Below, one piece after another: positions 32,989 to 36,658 of a stretch of 36,658 nucleotides of DNA (position 1 is the stretch's first letter; every line of letters begins with the position of its first letter). A program made the position numbers and the translations under genes. This stretch comes from Pontiellaceae bacterium B12227. GTDB lineage: Bacteria > Verrucomicrobiota > Kiritimatiellia > Kiritimatiellales > Pontiellaceae. The notes beneath the pieces were generated by a model that saw only the letters and a list, made by a program, of their open reading frames with translations, was not told the origin of the DNA and ran no database searches. The stretch lies in contig JAROAZ010000040.1 of NCBI GenBank assembly GCA_029432775.1, positions 1 to 36,658 of the forward strand, written 5' to 3'.

Positions 32989-34149
32989 ATGAAGACAGTA
33001 ATAGCATTGGCTCTCATGCACATAATCATTTTCCAGAGCTGTGTAACGGCATTGGCCGGCGGAAAAAGCGATCCTGTTAACTTTATGGAAGAGCACCTAA
33101 AGAAGCAAAAAGGATTTGAGGTTCCGGAGACTGTTCAGGGAATCCTTGATATGTTGGATGATAGTACGACGCATTCAGAAATCGGTGTGTTGATGTCGGG
33201 ATTGGTTTCCATTGGGGGGCAAGAGGCGGAGGATGCCATAATTGGTCAACTAGGAGACAAACGTACTCATGCTTATTTCGCAAGTAAGGCATTGGAAGAG
33301 ATCAGTCTAGAACGAGCTTACGTGCCGCTTACTAATTTGTTTTGGAAATGCGAAGAGCGAAGGTGGAGGGACGGAGCAAACCATGCCGTAAAAGCGATTG
33401 GTAATACAAGGGCTGCAGGGGCATATGACATGCTCATGAGGGTGATAGATATCAAAGAAGGCTTTTATCATCATGCGTATATTCGAAGCGGTGCCGCCAT
33501 AGGCTTGGGGTATTTTGGAGACACTCGGTGCGTTCCTAAATTGATCGCAATGATTGAGGAGGGTGACGCTGCTGAATATGGAGCTTCAGAGGGACTTTCA
33601 ATATTGGAAGCAAAAGAAAGTGCTGATGTTTTGATAGAAGCATTTAAAGACAGGAGCAGACCTCGGAACTGCAGGGCCGCTCACGCAGAAGCACTATCCG
33701 TTTTTGATGATGAGCGTTGTATATCCATCTTTATTGATGAACTGCAATGGGATATGGAAAACCCAGACTCGCCTCGTTTACAAAAGGAAATAGCGGAAGT
33801 AAAGGTTCGTGATAACAAGCACTTTACAGAGAGCTTTGTAATATATCGTTTAAGGGGGGCTCTCGTTGATGCGCTCGTTAAGTTTGATGACTCCAGGGCT
33901 ATAGAGGTTATTGGAGATTGTTGGATAGCGGCTCTTAATGAGCGAGAGGAGGTCGGCGAACGAAAGATGCTAGGGATAAATGAGTTTGCTGTGCTTGAGT
34001 ACATGACCTCGCAGAATAATGATTTAGCATCTGATTATATAATAAGGGCTTCCGATATCACCAGTGCCAGTGAGAATAATTCACTTTTTAATTTCATGTA
34101 TAAACGAGCTGTTGATGGAATTAAGGTAAAGTCTGCCCCGAAACCTTAG
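32989..34149 (+). CDS. Exported HEAT-repeat-like protein
   Basis: 386 residues with a signal peptide (MKTVIALALMHIIIFQSCVTALA); the cysteine in it is not in a good lipobox, so cleavage by signal peptidase I is likelier. Residues 60-250 contain alpha-helical pairs of the HEAT/PBS type ('GLVSIGGQEAEDAIIGQLGD', 'AVKAIGNTRAAGAYDMLMRV', 'GAAIGLGYFGDTRCVPKLIA'), which usually form protein-binding scaffolds. The function is unknown. It seems to form an operon with the preceding lipoprotein gene, and repeat copy 4 follows it after about 45 bases. Codon and base use are more AT-rich than the cytochrome gene's, so the two probably have different origins. Confidence 0.75.
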   Translation: MKTVIALALMHIIIFQSCVTALAGGKSDPVNFMEEHLKKQKGFEVPETVQGILDMLDDSTTHSEIGVLMSGLVSIGGQEAEDAIIGQLGDKRTHAYFASKALEEISLERAYVPLTNLFWKCEERRWRDGANHAVKAIGNTRAAGAYDMLMRVIDIKEGFYHHAYIRSGAAIGLGYFGDTRCVPKLIAMIEEGDAAEYGASEGLSILEAKESADVLIEAFKDRSRPRNCRAAHAEALSVFDDERCISIFIDELQWDMENPDSPRLQKEIAEVKVRDNKHFTESFVIYRLRGALVDALVKFDDSRAIEVIGDCWIAALNEREEVGERKMLGINEFAVLEYMTSQNNDLASDYIIRASDITSASENNSLFNFMYKRAVDGIKVKSAPKP

Positions 34150-34194
34150 GGTCAATAGTTGGTTTAGGGGAGTGGTGTGGGCGGTTGTGATTGT

Positions 34195-34254
34195 ATGCCG
34201 ATCCAGTCGGATTCTTCGAATCACAATGATGCTTAGCATCGCTAGGGGATCGAC
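34195..34254. repeat. Island repeat, copy 4 (short type)
   Basis: Nearly the same as copy 2: GCCGATCC, GATTC-TTC-GAATC (34210-34222), GATGC-TTA-GCATC (34228-34240), GGGGATCGACT. The loop change keeps the stem. Downstream CATTCCCTCCATCA is shared with the region after copy 3. Confidence 0.65.
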
Positions 34255-34563
34255 TCAGGTGCAACACAGCATTCCCTCCATCAAACCTCCTCCTCAGCCG
34301 CTTATCTCACCCGTAGGCGGTTCGGTGCTTGTCCCGGCCTGCAAGGCCCTTGTGGTCCATCCTCGTGGCTTCTATAGCCCCTGAGTTTTACAAAGAATAT
34401 CAATCTTTATAAATTGATTCTCCCTAATAATCCGTACTAAACTGCAAGTGATTCGATGCATGCGGCATCATACAGGCAAGGTAGGGGAGTAATCGCTTAA
34501 GGGAAGGGCGACTAAGGGCGGTAGCTTGTCCGAGCTTCTAGAACTTTCTGCTAAGCAGCCCAC

Positions 34564-34599
34564 GAGGCATTAAATCCCATTGGGCACGCCTCTTATTTT
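34564..34599 (+). terminator. Weak terminator-like hairpin before the small-gene cluster
   Basis: GAGGC … GCCTC with an inner CCC/GGG stem is followed by TTATTTT. The outer and inner stems are separated by unpaired bases, so this is tentative. Nothing else is recognised between copy 4 and the next gene. Confidence 0.3.
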
Positions 34600-34670
34600 A
34601 ACACGGGAAATAGACCGAGGCGGTGTCAACTTCAGCCATAAGGTCTGCAAAATGAATGAAGGAATACATC

Positions 34671-35234
34671 ATGAATGAAAAAAAGACCGTCGGACAAGCA
34701 ACCGCCAGTATGGTGCTGGGCATTCTCTCATTCTTACTGCTCGGATTATTTACCGCTATTCCAGCGGTTATCTGTGGTCATATTGCCAAATCAAAAATAA
34801 AATCTGATCCAGAGAATCTTAAAGGAGATGGACAGGCACTTGCTGGACTTATCATGGGTTATATTGTCATTGCTCTTATTCCCTTAGCAATATTGGCAGC
34901 AGTAGCAATCCCCTTAATGTCTGGCAACCAAGTCCGTGCAGTTGCCACAGAAGGCCAGGCAGGCTGTGCCACCATCGCTACTGCCGAACGTATGCATAAG
35001 GTAATGAACGGAGCTTATATTGAGTTAGATAACCCTGAAATATTAGAAGGCATCGAAAAGGGAGATCTACAAGGCACCTATTTTGACCACGATGATTACT
35101 CAGTTGAAGTCGTTGGAGGAAGTACATTAATTATTACAGCTACTGCAAATGGAACAGGCGATATTATTGGAGATGTTGTTATGACAGTTTCCGACGCTGG
35201 AACTACCACGTGGAGTGGTTCCTTGTTGGAATAA
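34671..35234 (+). CDS. DUF4190-like membrane segment fused to a type IV pilin-like domain
   Basis: 187 residues from the ATG at 34671, which has AAGGA seven bases upstream (an ATG 15 bases earlier is less likely). Residues 1-60 contain the DUF4190 pattern 'TASMVLGILSFLLLGLFTAIPAVICGHIAKSKI … GDGQALAGLIMGYIVIAL'. The second membrane helix runs straight into 'LAILAAVAIPLMSGNQVRAVATEGQA', like the N-terminal helix of type IV pilins, followed by a small globular domain ('AERMHKVMNGAYIELD') of pseudopilin character. There is no prepilin peptidase site at the normal place, so it is probably a membrane protein with a pilin-like outer part. It seems to be the gene of a first cassette-like unit. Confidence 0.7.
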   Translation: MNEKKTVGQATASMVLGILSFLLLGLFTAIPAVICGHIAKSKIKSDPENLKGDGQALAGLIMGYIVIALIPLAILAAVAIPLMSGNQVRAVATEGQAGCATIATAERMHKVMNGAYIELDNPEILEGIEKGDLQGTYFDHDDYSVEVVGGSTLIITATANGTGDIIGDVVMTVSDAGTTTWSGSLLE

Positions 35235-35238
35235 AAAG

Positions 35239-35325
35239 GCACAACCAGCAGGTAGACCCTATCGTGACAACGCCCGTTGATAAAGTTGAAGCACAATCCA
35301 CTCAGCCTCATCTCAAACGTTCTGT
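35239..35325 (+). other. attC-like site A (87 bases)
   Basis: Starts GCACAAC, ends in AAACGTTCTGT. The left 50 bases (AACCAGCAGGTAGACC…) are almost the same as those of site B at 35963. The last seven bases, GTTCTGT, are the exact reverse complement of ACAGAAC, the first seven bases of site B, i.e. the start and end of the cassette between them match as in integrons. The bottom-strand hairpin typical of attC is not convincing by eye. Confidence 0.45.
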
Positions 35326-35336
35326 AAGGAAAGAAT

Positions 35337-36008
35337 ATGGAAAAAGAAGTTCTAGATGTCCTGATATCTCAGAGAGAGTTCTATTGCAATTCTATCCTCA
35401 ACAGTTGCAATGAAATCAGAAAAATATATATGAGGATGATGGCATTATTTGTCGCATTCACAGCAATATATTTTGATGAAGGAATTATCAGCAAAGATTT
35501 GACACCTCTAATCTTAGCGATTTTGACCCAAGCCATATTCATCTTACTCTTAATGATGTTTCAGGATTATAGTGGATTGAATGTTCAAGCTGGGCTTGTA
35601 AGCTCGACAGATAAACACATCAACAAATTACTTAACTGCAATTGTCTCCTTTGGGAGACTCAGGTTTCTAAACATTTTCTGCAGAAACCACGGTCAGCTT
35701 CTTTCTTCGCCTCATCAATGCTAACTGTAGTATTTGCGATTTGTTTTGGAGGCGTTGCATTTTATTCCTTCAAAGCCCTTAGTAGCCCTGTGTTTGCTAT
35801 TATTTTAGTTTTAGAAATGGCAGCCCTTATCGCTCTACTGATTAAATCAAACACTGAAGTAGCTCAGGTGGAAACATTCTGTGACAAATTATTCAACTCT
35901 CCATTGATTGAAGATAACCTCAAGCACATGAATGAAAATAGCATTCAGAAAGGAAACAATAAACAGAACCAGCAGGTGGACCCTACCGTGAAAACGCCGG
36001 TCGAGTAG
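35337..36008 (+). CDS. Four-helix membrane protein of unknown function (cassette gene)
   Basis: 223 residues with AAGGAAAG before the ATG. Two pairs of hydrophobic segments (about residues 33-50 and 56-74, then 123-143 and 149-168) are separated by a soluble loop of some 45 residues; the N- and C-terminal tails are cytoplasmic-like and charged. No enzyme motif is visible. The last 15 codons (NQQVDPTVKTPVE) lie inside attC-like site B, as is common for integron cassette genes. Such small membrane proteins of unknown role are frequent cassette cargo and some act in phage defence; nothing here proves that. Confidence 0.75.
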   Translation: MEKEVLDVLISQREFYCNSILNSCNEIRKIYMRMMALFVAFTAIYFDEGIISKDLTPLILAILTQAIFILLLMMFQDYSGLNVQAGLVSSTDKHINKLLNCNCLLWETQVSKHFLQKPRSASFFASSMLTVVFAICFGGVAFYSFKALSSPVFAIILVLEMAALIALLIKSNTEVAQVETFCDKLFNSPLIEDNLKHMNENSIQKGNNKQNQQVDPTVKTPVE

Positions 36009-36050
36009 GTCGAAGTTTATGTGCACGGCGGCTCACTTTTAACGTTAGGA
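35963..36050 (+). other. attC-like site B (88 bases)
   Basis: Starts ACAGAAC, ends TTTTAACGTTAGGA; the ending matches the integron R' core (GTTRRRY) in six of seven positions. GTTAGGA is the exact reverse complement of TCCTAAC at 36562-36568, just past the following gene. The left half repeats site A, the right half differs. Confidence 0.5.
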
Positions 36051-36063
36051 ATGGATAAATATA

Positions 36064-36567
36064 ATGATAGGAAATTGGCTAAAGCGAAAAGCCGAGCTCA
36101 AAGCAAATAAGCTCGCCGAAGAAGACATTCTACGTGTCATTTCCATCCTGAAAGGCATGTCCGATTATGAGATGGGGTCATTGGTTGCAACAGCAACCAT
36201 GCTTCGCATCCAACTCCGAGAAAATGGAGTTGTTCCAGATGAGCTATTTGACATTCCAGAACCAGAAAAGTCATTTGAATTTGGACAGGTTCTCAATGCA
36301 CTGGGAGAGTTAATTAGGAAATACCAATCCTGTGGTGAAGAAGGCATTTCCGCAGGAATGATGGTTTGGCATCAATCCCTAAGAGCTATCGGGATGCCTG
36401 AAATTCGACTCCATGGAAAAAGAATGTGGAATGAAATCAAAAGAGGATTTCCACATGCAGAATCCCATTGGGAAACATTATCGTTAACAGGAAATCAAGA
36501 TTGGGGAGAGTTCCCAATCTCGGAAATTCCGTTCATTCCGAAACAGTTAAATGAAAAACTTTCCTAA
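36064..36567 (+). CDS. Hypothetical protein (cassette gene)
   Basis: 167 residues, no signal or membrane segment. The N-terminus is a charged helix ('LKRKAELKANKLAEEDILRVI'); a conserved-looking end 'MMVWHQSLRAIGMPEIRLHGKRMWNEIKRGFP' suggests a family known only as hypothetical. The ribosome site is weak. It starts 14 bases after the GTTAGGA end of site B and its stop codon lies inside TCCTAAC, so gene and site fit tightly, as in integron cassettes. Confidence 0.7.
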   Translation: MIGNWLKRKAELKANKLAEEDILRVISILKGMSDYEMGSLVATATMLRIQLRENGVVPDELFDIPEPEKSFEFGQVLNALGELIRKYQSCGEEGISAGMMVWHQSLRAIGMPEIRLHGKRMWNEIKRGFPHAESHWETLSLTGNQDWGEFPISEIPFIPKQLNEKLS

Positions 36568-36658
36568 CAATAGAGCAATAGAGTGACACGAGTGAGGTAC
36601 GAGGGAGCTGTCATGCTATTGACCGGTTCCAGTGAGCGGCGGAGCGGTCGACACGTAA
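36562..36658 (+). other. Start of a third attC-like site, cut by the window end
   Basis: Begins TCCTAAC and contains a hairpin with arms CAATAG-AG-TGACA (36576-36588) and TGTCA-TG-CTATTG (36609-36621), i.e. eleven pairs with a symmetrical two-base bulge. It differs in sequence from sites A and B. Its right end is outside the window. Confidence 0.35.

Overview
The window looks like chromosomal DNA of a marine member of the PVC group, most likely Kiritimatiellota (Pontiella-like). The grounds are four secreted formylglycine-type sulfatases packed among glycoside hydrolases with signal peptides, a secreted cytochrome ending in the FYR-type tail common in Verrucomicrobiota relatives, and short hairpin repeats inserted in and between genes. 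This placement is inference; there is no rRNA or marker gene here.

Bases 1-21,527 form one polysaccharide-utilisation locus, entirely on the minus strand. Reading in the direction of transcription: GH127, FAD-dependent oxidoreductase, sulfatase and a short secreted domain protein; then a clan GH-A (GH42-like) beta-galactosidase, two iduronate-2-sulfatase-like sulfatases and a GH2 beta-galactosidase; then a 929-residue propeller enzyme resembling GH150 lambda-carrageenase; then another sulfatase, a GH43/GH117-like five-bladed propeller enzyme and the first 201 residues of a second GH150-like propeller protein cut by the window edge. Together they suggest stepwise breakdown of a sulfated red-algal galactan (carrageenan type): endo-cleavage, desulfation, then exo-removal of galactose and anhydro-galactose units. 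No transporter, regulator or formylglycine-generating enzyme lies inside the window.

At 21,934-22,021 a tRNA-Ser(UGA) is followed in the same direction by a tyrosine recombinase, the usual arrangement of an island integrated at a tRNA 3' end. The rest of the window is accessory DNA of mixed composition: a tight operon of integrase, a small acidic protein, a PD-(D/E)XK-like protein and a small LMW-phosphatase-like protein; a minus-strand pair encoding a Rep-like zinc-finger protein and an AT-hook/HNH-like protein; about 1.9 kb of gene-poor, highly structured DNA (27,051-28,969); a pentahaem secreted cytochrome; three small secreted proteins; and at 34.6-36.6 kb three small genes separated by 87-88 bp repeats whose ends behave like integron attC sites.

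The strongest unexplained signals are (1) a palindrome, TTCCA-R-NNN-Y-TGGAA, found 14 times in the 21.8 kb locus and once in the island, mostly inside genes; (2) a mirror-type palindrome, TTGGAAC-RGY-GTTCCAA, seen only in the island; (3) the attC-like cassette ends; (4) the multi-hairpin, possibly pseudoknotted element at 27,530-27,829; and (5) an in-frame hairpin repeat inside a signal peptide at 489-575.
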